Source of the DNA: Paenibacillus sp. ACRRX
GTDB taxonomy: Bacteria > Bacillota > Bacilli > Paenibacillales > Paenibacillaceae
Length of the DNA: 64,000 bases
Assembly: GCF_022346885.1 (NCBI RefSeq)
Contig: NZ_JAKRNK010000008.1
Coordinates: forward strand, 219,545 to 283,544
Direction of reading: 5' to 3'
The notes below the pieces were generated by a model. The model worked only from the letters and a program-made list of their open reading frames with translations, did not search any database and was not told where the DNA came from. Position numbers and translations under genes: made by a program. Below are positions 52,824-61,140 of this stretch, one piece after another. How positions within the stretch are numbered: position 1 is the first letter of the stretch; every line of letters starts with the position of its first letter.

Positions 52824-55044
52824 TTTGCCCTCCTATTAATCCAGATTCACCAAGAAGCTTAATGACACCTGGAAGAAACCACAGTTTCATCCGTGCCTTT
52901 AAGTCTGTCTGACCATATGTTCCTCTCACAATAGGATCCAAATCTGTATTGTTATGTATAAGTGCAAGCATACGTATTGACATTTGCTCCTTATCTCCGT
53001 GCAGCATCATAAATAACCGTAAGAAATCACTATAGGACAAATTTACCATAGGTGCATATGCAGATAGAGGAACTTCATTCTTAGTCATCAGTGCAATCAT
53101 GTCTTGAAATGCCATTCGTACACCGTATAATACGGCTGAAGCTAGAATCACCATAGGATGAACCATATGAGCGGACTGAACAATACCCTCCATTGTACGA
53201 ACTGCCAATCTTAGTGAAAATATTTCGCCATAAGCTGCTGCTAAATTCGCGGCAGGATCTGCCCAGCCGTACATAACATATTCTAATTCCTGATTATTAA
53301 TGCTTAACGATTGCAGCAATTCATGTGATGGCTGACTCTCATGGAGCAAAGACTTCAACTTCGTGGGATCATAGCTGTTGAAATACAAGAAGGCATACTC
53401 ATTACGGAATAAACGATCCCTTGCTCCATTAACCATACTCCCCAAGTTGCTATACAAGGCAGTAATACCGTCCATTGAAGCAGCGACTTGCTCAGTGGGG
53501 TCACTTTCAACACCGCCGACTTGTAAATCAGCATGGTGTTCCCTCTTATTGAATAATTTGATCTGATCTGCTTTCTGCTTTACCTCATCAAATACAGCTT
53601 GGTGTTCTTTAAGCTTGGCATTTATCTTCCTTAATGATCCGAGTAGATCTGACACTTTACCAAGCTCCTGCTTCGTTTCTTTATCTAATCTCCGGCGTTG
53701 AGAATCACTACCCGTGATTTGTCGTACTTCTTTCTCCTTTTCTTGAATCAAATTACCTGAACTACGGATATAGTCTTGTTCATACACCGTCCACAGGTTC
53801 CACATATTAGTAACTGAGTCTTGCAAGTCAACCTTTGATCCCTTCTCGGGTATTGAATTCACAAGTTTCTGAAACAGATTAACTTCATGGGCAATAGAAG
53901 CAAACTGTTGTGCCTGTGTGTGTAATTCCGCTTCATATCTTACAAAAAAACCATCTTCTAATACGAGTGAATCAATTGATTCTTTAAACTTACGAATAAC
54001 TGTTCTCTCATCCTCGTTGCTAACTGTTTGCCCTGTAGAGGATTGTTGAACTTGATCATAGCCTTGACCTTGACTAGTTGCCCTTACTTGCCGAATCCTG
54101 TCCCTAATTAATACATTCTTATCGTACACTCTATTCAAAGTTTGTTTAGCTTCTTTAAGACTTTCTGTCTGTTGCTCACTCGCGGCACTCACCTTCCGTT
54201 CCAAAAGTTGTGCCAGCCGGCGCGCTTCTATTTCAAACCTGCTAATTAATTGTTGATACTTCTTATGTCCCGTCTTTTCGATAACCTCACTATCTGCTAA
54301 CTTGTCCAAATAATCATTATATTGTGACACAATGTCTGATGCAGTCGTTACGGGGCCTATTGGCCTATCGGATAGCCCGAGCTGATTATTCTGTGTGAGC
54401 AGTTGCTTTGCTCCTGCATCAGCTGCTGTATCTCGTGCTTGCTTCTGCAACTTGAGTACTTGTTCGAGTTCATCATTACGCTCGTCAACATCCCTTTTAA
54501 TGCTGTGCAGCAGTTCAGTTGCTTGCACAGCTTCCTTCATCGCTCCTGACAAAGGTTTCATCTTGCCTATGAGCTCATAAGCAATCTGGACTGGAGCCCT
54601 ATACTTCATCACTTCCTGTACTTGATGCTCAAACTCTTCTAGTCTTCCCAAAGGTCGCAGCACTTCGGTCTCGTGACTCCTAATCTCCATGTTGACCCAG
54701 GAAAAAGTATCCTCATCTGTATGCGGAATATGATTATTCAGCACGACCTCTACAATATGAGTGGGGTCTGTCTGACCATACGCAAATAATCCGTAGCGCT
54801 GTTGTACTTCTGGGTCGTAAGCCGACATCACTGAACGCGCAGCCGTCTGGGCTGCTGCTTCAGTTCTCCATTCTAAGGCTGCAATACGTGCATAATCAAT
54901 CAGCACAGACATAAGTGTAAATACAACCATAATCACAAATATGAGGAAAACAGAGACCGCGCCTCGCTCACTATATACAATTCTCTGCCTCCTCAAGACT
55001 AGCAACCTAGCAATTGTGTTGAGCCACCTACATAAACAAAACAT
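52774..55044 (-). CDS. DUF5702 Tad-locus protein with extensive coiled coil
   Basis: A 756-residue exported protein. The N-terminal helix (SERGAVSVFLIFVIMVVF, about residues 26-43) resembles the TadE/TadG stem, then DUF5702-type sequence with QTAARSVMSAYDPEVQQRYGLFAYG. A long central region (about 150-490) is rich in Gln, Lys and Glu with heptad patterning, predicting coiled coils. The C-terminal 200 residues are mostly helical and hydrophobic. It probably acts in pilus assembly or anchoring outside the membrane. Exact role unknown. The ribosome site is weak. It overlaps the next gene at its 3' end. Confidence 0.82.
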   Translation of the reverse strand: MFCLCRWLNTIARLLVLRRQRIVYSERGAVSVFLIFVIMVVFTLMSVLIDYARIAALEWRTEAAAQTAARSVMSAYDPEVQQRYGLFAYGQTDPTHIVEVVLNNHIPHTDEDTFSWVNMEIRSHETEVLRPLGRLEEFEHQVQEVMKYRAPVQIAYELIGKMKPLSGAMKEAVQATELLHSIKRDVDERNDELEQVLKLQKQARDTAADAGAKQLLTQNNQLGLSDRPIGPVTTASDIVSQYNDYLDKLADSEVIEKTGHKKYQQLISRFEIEARRLAQLLERKVSAASEQQTESLKEAKQTLNRVYDKNVLIRDRIRQVRATSQGQGYDQVQQSSTGQTVSNEDERTVIRKFKESIDSLVLEDGFFVRYEAELHTQAQQFASIAHEVNLFQKLVNSIPEKGSKVDLQDSVTNMWNLWTVYEQDYIRSSGNLIQEKEKEVRQITGSDSQRRRLDKETKQELGKVSDLLGSLRKINAKLKEHQAVFDEVKQKADQIKLFNKREHHADLQVGGVESDPTEQVAASMDGITALYSNLGSMVNGARDRLFRNEYAFLYFNSYDPTKLKSLLHESQPSHELLQSLSINNQELEYVMYGWADPAANLAAAYGEIFSLRLAVRTMEGIVQSAHMVHPMVILASAVLYGVRMAFQDMIALMTKNEVPLSAYAPMVNLSYSDFLRLFMMLHGDKEQMSIRMLALIHNNTDLDPIVRGTYGQTDLKARMKLWFLPGVIKLLGESGLIGGQIADGYYEATRRSVFAY

Positions 55045-55071
55045 ACATATTATCCTCGCTCTTCATAAATG

Positions 55072-55767
55072 TCATGGTGGGGCAGATACAACATTCTTTA
55101 TAAGTTGCCCCGCTTGGCGAGGATCGGCACCAAATTGAGTTAGAGACCTCAGCTTTACCGTCATATATCTAACAAATTCTACGGTTCGTATAAATTCTGC
55201 AGGTTCTACAACAGCACTGACCGCTTCACCATCTATATTGATCTCCTGATCGATCATTCGCCCTACAGAATAATCAAACATAGGACTGGCCAGCGAAGCA
55301 TTTACAGTGCGCTCCATAAGCAAATTGTTAAATTGCACATTGCCTGTGTAGAGCAGAGGCACAAAGGCGGCTGCGCTGTGCAGCTTCTTTGTAGCTAAGC
55401 TGCTCCCTATCCTGCTTGGGATATGTACATTAAAGTTATCTCGTTGCGTGCCGATATCCAACACTCGATCTAGAAGCTGATCTTGATATAGACGCCAATA
55501 TAACGGATCATAAGTATGATTGGGAAAAAATCCAGTCTTGGGGTCTTTGCTGCTATTGGTCCAAACGATAGCAGCCCGATCAGCGACTAAAAGAGCAGCA
55601 TGTGACACCATTACCTTTAAAAACACAAACATACCCATAAATATCATCGCCAACGAGCAATAAAGGATGATCGGGAATACAACAGATGCCTCAATAATCA
55701 TTGAGCCATTCTCATTCTTTATGCCTCGCCACATCTCACCTGGCTTCCTGCGCTTGTTAAGGAACAT
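55072..55767 (-). CDS. TadE-like pilus protein
   Basis: A 231-residue protein with a short basic leader ending NENGSMIIEASVVFPIILYC (about residues 18-37), the TadE pattern of Gly, Ser/Met and conserved Glu+5 before a hydrophobic stem, followed by an exported domain. Its ATG overlaps the pilin stop as TAATG, so translation is coupled to flp. TadE-family pseudopilins help assembly of Flp fibrils. Confidence 0.88.
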   Translation of the reverse strand: MFLNKRRKPGEMWRGIKNENGSMIIEASVVFPIILYCSLAMIFMGMFVFLKVMVSHAALLVADRAAIVWTNSSKDPKTGFFPNHTYDPLYWRLYQDQLLDRVLDIGTQRDNFNVHIPSRIGSSLATKKLHSAAAFVPLLYTGNVQFNNLLMERTVNASLASPMFDYSVGRMIDQEINIDGEAVSAVVEPAEFIRTVEFVRYMTVKLRSLTQFGADPRQAGQLIKNVVSAPP

Positions 55768-55955
55768 TACTTAAAGATTTCCTCTGACTTATTGCTTGCT
55801 TTCACAAACAAACTTTTAATAAAATTAGTAATTTCATTTCTAAAAATAATGGCGATCACAACGATAATCGCAATAATTACGACTAGCTCCACCATGCCCA
55901 GTCCATCTTCGTCCTGCAATATCGACTTAGTTGTTGCATGTACCCAACTTTGCAT
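55767..55955 (-). CDS. flp: Flp-type pilin (Flp1 family)
   Basis: A 62-residue prepilin. The leader EDGLG is followed by MVELVVIIAIIVVIAIIF (about residues 21-38), with the required Gly at -1 and Glu at +3 in the mature form, then a short hydrophilic tail. It should be cut by the prepilin peptidase and polymerise into the thin Flp pilus. GAGAGGAG lies before the ATG. The short size is usual for Flp1 pilins of Firmicutes. Confidence 0.9.
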   Translation of the reverse strand: MQSWVHATTKSILQDEDGLGMVELVVIIAIIVVIAIIFRNEITNFIKSLFVKASNKSEEIFK

Positions 55956-55984
55956 CTATATTCTCCTCTCAAATGTTCACGTTA

Positions 55985-56857
55985 TTACTTCATCATAAGG
56001 AATGCTGGTCCGCCTACTACTGCTAAAATAACCAGAAACATCAGCATCATCGGTAAAATAAGCTTGGTTGATGCTTCTTCTCCACGCTTGCGTGCTACCG
56101 CTTTACGTTTATCCCAGAGCTGTCTTCCCAGCTCTTCCATTGCAAGAACAAATGATGCCCCACCCCGACGTTGATTAATAAGTAAGGTTGTAGAAAACAT
56201 CGCTACTTCCTGTGTGGCGCACCTCTTAGAAAACTGTTCCAACGCTTGTACAAACGCATATCCGTTCTGTACGTCCTTCATCATTCGATCCAGCTCTTTA
56301 TATAGTGGATGCTCCAATTGCCTGGACTTTCGCTGCACACAAGTATATAGCGCCTTCTGTACCGTTTCGCCCGCTTGTACTAATAATGTCAGTTTACTTA
56401 GCAATTCTGGCAGTTCCATTTGGAGCTCCTGACGTTTCCGTTCGGCTTTGTTTAACACATCTTTAACACGGGCAAGTATTAACAGTAGTGCTAATAGGCC
56501 TCCCCCTGTCATGTTTGTTATCCTGCCATCGGTCATTGCTGTAAATAAAAAACCTAAAGGTATTCCAACATAGGCAATGAACGTAAGTTCTGCCATAAAC
56601 AATCGAAATTGATTGTAGGACTGGGTGGGTCCATGTAATTGGTACAAAGCTTGTCGGATCGATACAAGGAGCGGATGTGTATCGAGAGATGATTGGATAA
56701 ACGTAATCAAATGGAGAAAGATAGGGAGCCATAAAGCCAACTTCTTAGAAGCCGATAAACGCACAATTTCCTGATACACAGTCTTTGTACGCCTGTTAGC
56801 GAACCATAACACTCCAAAGCATGCGATCGCCGCCACTAACCAAACACCTTTGGACAA
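55985..56857 (-). CDS. tadC: Type II secretion F-domain protein TadC
   Basis: A 290-residue inner-membrane protein with a T2SSF domain (about residues 155-280: ELPELLSKLTLLVQAGETVQKAL, QRRGGASFVLAMEELG) and about four membrane spans. With TadB it forms the platform on which TadA drives pilus assembly. The start is TTG at 56857 with AGGAGGA ten bases upstream. It follows tadB by 17 bases. Confidence 0.92.
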   Translation of the reverse strand: MSKGVWLVAAIACFGVLWFANRRTKTVYQEIVRLSASKKLALWLPIFLHLITFIQSSLDTHPLLVSIRQALYQLHGPTQSYNQFRLFMAELTFIAYVGIPLGFLFTAMTDGRITNMTGGGLLALLLILARVKDVLNKAERKRQELQMELPELLSKLTLLVQAGETVQKALYTCVQRKSRQLEHPLYKELDRMMKDVQNGYAFVQALEQFSKRCATQEVAMFSTTLLINQRRGGASFVLAMEELGRQLWDKRKAVARKRGEEASTKLILPMMLMFLVILAVVGGPAFLMMK

Positions 56858-56874
56858 AATGGACTTCCTCCTGT

Positions 56875-57636
56875 CTAAACTCGAATATCCATCATCCTGC
56901 TAATAAGCCAAATCCCAAAAAACAATAACACAAGGGCAACTGTGGCAATCATTCTGCCTGCCCCTTCATACAGCGGCATTAGAAAATCAGCAGCACTCAT
57001 TTTAAGCAATCCAATGAATATAAAAGGTGCAACCATCATCGCCTTCATCTCTAGCTTCTTCTGTGCCACTAACACTTCTATTTCCAGCATGACATCCATC
57101 TTCTGACCAATAACGGAGGAAGTTCTCCTGACCACTTCAATCAAGTCACCTCCCATACGCTTACAGGTAACGATTACATCTGCAAAATTTGAGATGTCGT
57201 CTTGATTCGCGCGTAAGCTAAAGTCCAACAGCGCTTGCTCCATTGGTTCCCCATTATCCATCCGGGAACTTATAATACGTAGTTCTCGTATAACGTCCAC
57301 ATCAACCCCAGGATATAGCAGCGTCAGATCATGAATCGCTTCCTTAAACGCATTCTCCAATGATCGACCGGCAGACAACGAAGAGCTTAGTGAATACAAA
57401 GCCTGCTTGAACTGATTCGTTAGCTGTGATCTGCGCCTGTTAAGCAACTCTCTTGTGCGGATACGCGGATATCGAAAGCCAATCGCTCCGATAACAAGCA
57501 CGCCTAGCCAATGTTGGTAGAACAAATATCCGACTAGACACATTGCAGTGACCCCAATGAAACTAGCAAACACATACTGTCTAAGTGACATCTTATAGAC
57601 CGAATAATTGGGCAGAGACTGACTTTTCCTCTTCAA
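56875..57636 (-). CDS. tadB: Type II secretion F-domain protein TadB
   Basis: A 253-residue platform protein with three or four membrane spans and a T2SSF domain (about residues 80-205: FKQALYSLSSSLSAGRSLENA, CKRMGGDLIEVVRRTSSVIG). It pairs with TadC. The start is TTG at 57636 with AGGAG about ten bases before it. Confidence 0.92.
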   Translation of the reverse strand: MKRKSQSLPNYSVYKMSLRQYVFASFIGVTAMCLVGYLFYQHWLGVLVIGAIGFRYPRIRTRELLNRRRSQLTNQFKQALYSLSSSLSAGRSLENAFKEAIHDLTLLYPGVDVDVIRELRIISSRMDNGEPMEQALLDFSLRANQDDISNFADVIVTCKRMGGDLIEVVRRTSSVIGQKMDVMLEIEVLVAQKKLEMKAMMVAPFIFIGLLKMSAADFLMPLYEGAGRMIATVALVLLFFGIWLISRMMDIRV

Positions 57637-57688
57637 CTATTCCACTCTCCTGATCCAACTGCAATTCTATCCCAAGGTAGACTGCATC

Positions 57689-59011
57689 CTATTCAGGCAG
57701 TCTCATCCCAGCCATCTTCAGCTTCCAACGATGAAGAAGCTCCTTCTTTTGCTCCAACTGTCCATAGATAACTCCATCCCGTTCCTCATGCTCCTCAAAG
57801 ACATAAAGTGGTGACAATACAATCTCACCTCCCTTAATACCTTCAACTTCGGCTATTTCCATCACTTTCCGTGACCCATCTCGGAGTCTGGCTAAATGTA
57901 CAATTACATCAAGTGCAGACGCAATCTGCTGACGAATGACAGGCAGAGGCATATTCGTCCCACTAAGAACCATCGTTTCCAACCGACTTAGCATATCCCT
58001 AGCACCATTAGCATGGCCGGTGGACAAGCTCCCATCATGACCAGTATTCATGGCTTGGAGCATATCCAGAGCCTCTCCCCCTCGCACTTCTCCAACAACG
58101 ATACGATTCGGTCTCATCCTGAGCGCAGCACGTATGAGATCTTTCATCGCCATTGCACCTTTGCCCTCCGTATTCGCATTACGTGTCTCTAATGCAACAA
58201 GGTTAGGCACTGTCAGGATCTGAAGTTCGGCAGCGTCTTCTATCGTAATGACACGCTCAGTGGACGGAATATACTGCGATAATGCATTAAGGAATGTCGT
58301 CTTACCAGAGCCTGTCCCGCCACTAATAAACAAGTTGTACTTCGCGCGCACTAATATTTGCAGAAACTCTGCAGCCACATTACTGAGAGCTCCTTGATGA
58401 ACAAGTGACTCAATCGTCATCGGTTTCGCTGGAAACTTGCGGATCGTGACCGTCGGTCCCTTTAATGCGACAGGCGGAAGTACGATGTGCACCCTTGAAC
58501 CATCACTTAGTCGGGCATCGACAATAGGCGAAGACTCGTTCACTACACGATTCACTCTGGATACTACAGACTGAATGACATCTTCGAGCTTATCCCTGCT
58601 CTCAAACTGCATCGTTAGCTGCTCCATATTCCCGCCACGCTCAATAAATATTTCCTCGTGACTATTTACCATAATCTCCGTAATTGCAGGATCATCGACT
58701 AATGGTTGCAGCGCATCTAGGCCACGAAAAGAATAAAAGACCCGTCGTACAACGCTGATCATCTCTGTAGAAGTTAAACTGCTTGCCAATGGCTGTGCAA
58801 ACAAGGCGTTCTCAATTCTTCTATAGAGGACAGCGTCCTCTATGTTCTCCTCCCATTCCATCATGCTCCTTACATGTTGTCGTATATCCAAATAGAGTCC
58901 TTCCAGATCAATACGCTTATCTCGCTCGGCTTCATTTGCAGAATCAATTACTTCTGCTTGTTCTGTGAACATCTTATTCCGATTAATAGCCATACCGAAT
59001 ATTTTCTTCAT
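57689..59011 (-). CDS. tadA: Pilus assembly ATPase TadA/CpaF
   Basis: A 440-residue hexameric secretion ATPase. It shows an N-terminal helical domain, an Asp-rich DDPAITEIMVNSHEEIFIE motif, Walker A SGGTGSGKTTFLNAL at about residues 236-250, the Asp box and Walker B (RIVVGEVRGGEALDMLQAMNTG, split after EVRG) and the His box GHDGSLSTGHANG. It powers Flp pilus polymerisation. The frame opens at 59056, but ATG 59011 has GGGGGGAAGG a few bases upstream. It overlaps tadZ by 29 bases. Confidence 0.94.
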   Translation of the reverse strand: MKKIFGMAINRNKMFTEQAEVIDSANEAERDKRIDLEGLYLDIRQHVRSMMEWEENIEDAVLYRRIENALFAQPLASSLTSTEMISVVRRVFYSFRGLDALQPLVDDPAITEIMVNSHEEIFIERGGNMEQLTMQFESRDKLEDVIQSVVSRVNRVVNESSPIVDARLSDGSRVHIVLPPVALKGPTVTIRKFPAKPMTIESLVHQGALSNVAAEFLQILVRAKYNLFISGGTGSGKTTFLNALSQYIPSTERVITIEDAAELQILTVPNLVALETRNANTEGKGAMAMKDLIRAALRMRPNRIVVGEVRGGEALDMLQAMNTGHDGSLSTGHANGARDMLSRLETMVLSGTNMPLPVIRQQIASALDVIVHLARLRDGSRKVMEIAEVEGIKGGEIVLSPLYVFEEHEERDGVIYGQLEQKKELLHRWKLKMAGMRLPE

Positions 59012-60194
59012 CTGATACCTTCCCCCCTCGCACCAGCCAGGGCAGGTGTACACCAATCCACTCTTCCAAGGCTGCCTGAAACACGGCAGAGCTAAACCAC
59101 TGCTCTTGTCGATGAAGCTGCTTCCAGGATGGAATATAAGGTAGAAACCCGCTAATCTTCACTTCTTGACTGTTCCATCGATTAAGCATCGCTCCCATAT
59201 ATCGGTTCACAATAAACTTAGTTCGTGGAAGCACTTGCGCCGACCAGTCTGGAACTTCCATTCCTTGCTGCTGCATCCACTGTTCTGTCTTGCTTAGTAG
59301 AGGAAAATCATCCAGGAGCAGATATACAATAGCCTGACTCTTGAACTGTGCAGCAGTAATACACCTGTTCATAACGCCGGTATCAATAATAATTAAATCA
59401 AACCGCCTCGTATCTGTTAGCCACTCCAACAGCATACTGAACATATTGCCATCAAGAACCTCCCACTCTTCATGGCGGCAAGCATATGCAAAGGTCGTCG
59501 CACGAATCGCCGGAATCTCGACTGTGTAGGAATCAACTAATATACTGGGTGGCTTCTCTATCGCTGATCGTAAATGATAGAGAAGCTTAGAAAAGCTATT
59601 TACATTCGTGGAGCAATCCCCTGCCTCGGGATGATCAAGGAGAGACTTCCAATCCTGCAACATTTCCAGATTCCAATAAAATACCCGTTGTCCACAGGCT
59701 GATGCATGCCTAGCTAAATGAAAAGCTATAGTCGTCTTGCCACTGCCACCGCCTGCCGAACATACAGTTAATACTCGAGTATGGCTGCTAACTGCTCCCT
59801 CCTGATCTACTACTCTTAATAGATTGGAACCATCACGCGGAGCAATAGAACATAATTGCTCGAATAACTTCGATAGAGGCTGGTAAGGAGTAACTGTGGG
59901 CTCCGTTGCATTAGCAGCTGACAACTGCTCGGACATCACCACAACTTGCATAGCATTCTTAATTCGGGTCCAATCCGGATATTGTTGAAGTTCGCTCAAC
60001 CATCCCGCAGCAACGACCAGCAGCAGGGCATCCGATTGGAGGGTCAAATAATGTTGAAGCGTGTCCAGCTGTGAAAATACACGAAGACGCACTTCATCCG
60101 CATAAACACTATGCTTCCAGTAATCATAGATGCAATCAATTAGACGCTTATCTGGCAACGCCATAATCCAGTCCTGTTTACCGAAATGTGACAT
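58983..60194 (-). CDS. tadZ: ParA-like Tad localisation ATPase TadZ/CpaE
   Basis: A 403-residue protein with an N-terminal receiver-like half (residues about 1-125, lacking the conserved phosphate-accepting aspartate as far as I can see) and a ParA/MinD-like ATPase half with CSAGGGSGKTTIAFHLA at about residues 146-162 and FDLIIIDTGVMNRC further on. The Walker A reads GGGSGKTT instead of the common KGGVGKTT, so the deviant lysine is missing. TadZ proteins place the pilus machine at the pole. GAGGAGGG lies before the ATG. It is the first gene of the operon. Confidence 0.9.
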   Translation of the reverse strand: MSHFGKQDWIMALPDKRLIDCIYDYWKHSVYADEVRLRVFSQLDTLQHYLTLQSDALLLVVAAGWLSELQQYPDWTRIKNAMQVVVMSEQLSAANATEPTVTPYQPLSKLFEQLCSIAPRDGSNLLRVVDQEGAVSSHTRVLTVCSAGGGSGKTTIAFHLARHASACGQRVFYWNLEMLQDWKSLLDHPEAGDCSTNVNSFSKLLYHLRSAIEKPPSILVDSYTVEIPAIRATTFAYACRHEEWEVLDGNMFSMLLEWLTDTRRFDLIIIDTGVMNRCITAAQFKSQAIVYLLLDDFPLLSKTEQWMQQQGMEVPDWSAQVLPRTKFIVNRYMGAMLNRWNSQEVKISGFLPYIPSWKQLHRQEQWFSSAVFQAALEEWIGVHLPWLVRGGKVSDEENIRYGY

Positions 60195-60218
60195 ACTCCC
60201 TCCTCAGGAACGCAAAAA

Positions 60219-60269
60219 AACCGTCATAAAGCTTCAGCCTCTAATGCGGCTTATCGCTTCATGACGGTT
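60219..60269 (-). terminator. Terminator-like hairpin in the tad operon leader
   Basis: On the minus strand AACCGTCAT-N-AAGC pairs with GCTT-N-ATGACGGTT, with a smaller GCC/GGC stem inside, and TTTTTTT follows. It lies between the tad promoter and the tadZ ribosome site, about 25 bases before the ATG. No minus-strand gene ends just upstream, so it looks like an attenuator and not a read-through stop. Confidence 0.7.
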
Positions 60270-60302
60270 CTTCCGTTCACGACTCATATTAAGATTGACC
60301 AT

Positions 60303-60331
60303 AAGATATCATAAATTTACCCATATTGCAA
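60303..60331 (-). promoter_or_regulatory. Promoter of the tad operon
   Basis: TTGCAA (60331-60326) and TATCTT (60308-60303) are 17 bases apart on the minus strand, placing the transcript start about 100 bases before tadZ and upstream of the leader hairpin. Confidence 0.6.
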
Positions 60332-60425
60332 TAGCAACATTAGGTTATTTCTACCATTCCTACTATCAACCTTGCTTCCCACCACGAAGTTTTGTCATAC
60401 TGTTAGAAGAAGGAGAGATAAAAAC

Positions 60426-61052
60426 ATGCATCATACCAACCAAAAACGAGCGTTCTTGCCCTCCCACATGCTTGCGCTGCTAGTGAAGTATATGATCATA
60501 CCTACGGTTGCAGCCTTTCTCTTAGCTGGCTGTGTTTCTTCAACAGATGGGAACTCTAAATCCATCGTTCAGGAGCTGATTCAAAACTATCCTGAACTTA
60601 AAGGTAAAACATATGAGTCAGACACCGTACAACGTGTCGTAGATGGGGATACATTTGTAACCAAATCAGGCCATAAAGTTAGGCTTATTGGGGTAAATAC
60701 CCCCGAAACTCATGGTAAGGTTCAGTATTACGGCAAGGAAGCCAGCCAATTCACTAAAGAACAGCTGACAGGCAAGCAGGTATACTTATTTTCAGACACC
60801 GGAAATACAGACAAATACGGCAGACTCCTGCGTTATGTATTTATACATAATCACTCCCAAATGTTTAACGAAACTTTAGTGACTGAAGGTTACGCCAATG
60901 CGATGACAATCCCACCTAACGTTATGTATGCGGAGCACTTCGTACAGCTTGAGCGTAAGGCCAGAAAGCATAAGAAAGGCTTATGGGGATCTGATAAAAA
61001 TGAATTAAAGCCAAGTCGCACCCCCAGCCATGCTAAGACGTCAGGACACTAA
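60426..61052 (+). CDS. Thermonuclease (SNase-like) family lipoprotein
   Basis: A 208-residue nuclease. The N-terminus has a long basic stretch, a hydrophobic segment and a lipobox (FLLAGC, Cys near residue 36), so it is anchored outside the membrane. The SNase domain spans about residues 60-190. Catalytic residues lie in KVRLIGVNTPETH (Arg, Glu) and DKYGRLLRYV (Arg), and the metal ligand is in VVDGDTFV. It should cut DNA and RNA with calcium. The start ATG 60426 has AAGGAGAG upstream. A longer frame from 60372 lacks a ribosome site. Confidence 0.92.
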   Translation: MHHTNQKRAFLPSHMLALLVKYMIIPTVAAFLLAGCVSSTDGNSKSIVQELIQNYPELKGKTYESDTVQRVVDGDTFVTKSGHKVRLIGVNTPETHGKVQYYGKEASQFTKEQLTGKQVYLFSDTGNTDKYGRLLRYVFIHNHSQMFNETLVTEGYANAMTIPPNVMYAEHFVQLERKARKHKKGLWGSDKNELKPSRTPSHAKTSGH

Positions 61053-61091
61053 CACACTCACTACCAAATAAACAACATCAGAGCACAAACA

Positions 61092-61119
61092 AAAAGGAGC
61101 CCCCGCAAGGGCTCCTTTT
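61092..61119. terminator. Bidirectional terminator
   Basis: AAAAGGAGCCC and GGGCTCCTTTT form a strong stem with T and A runs, between the convergent nuclease gene and the BceB-type permease gene. Confidence 0.9.
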
Positions 61120-61140
61120 CCATAAGCGACTTTTCTGACT

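Noticed and set aside
60219..60269. Known riboswitch class (c-di-GMP, fluoride, preQ1) in the tad leader
   Set aside because: The conserved cores of these classes are not visible. Only the terminator-like stem is supported.
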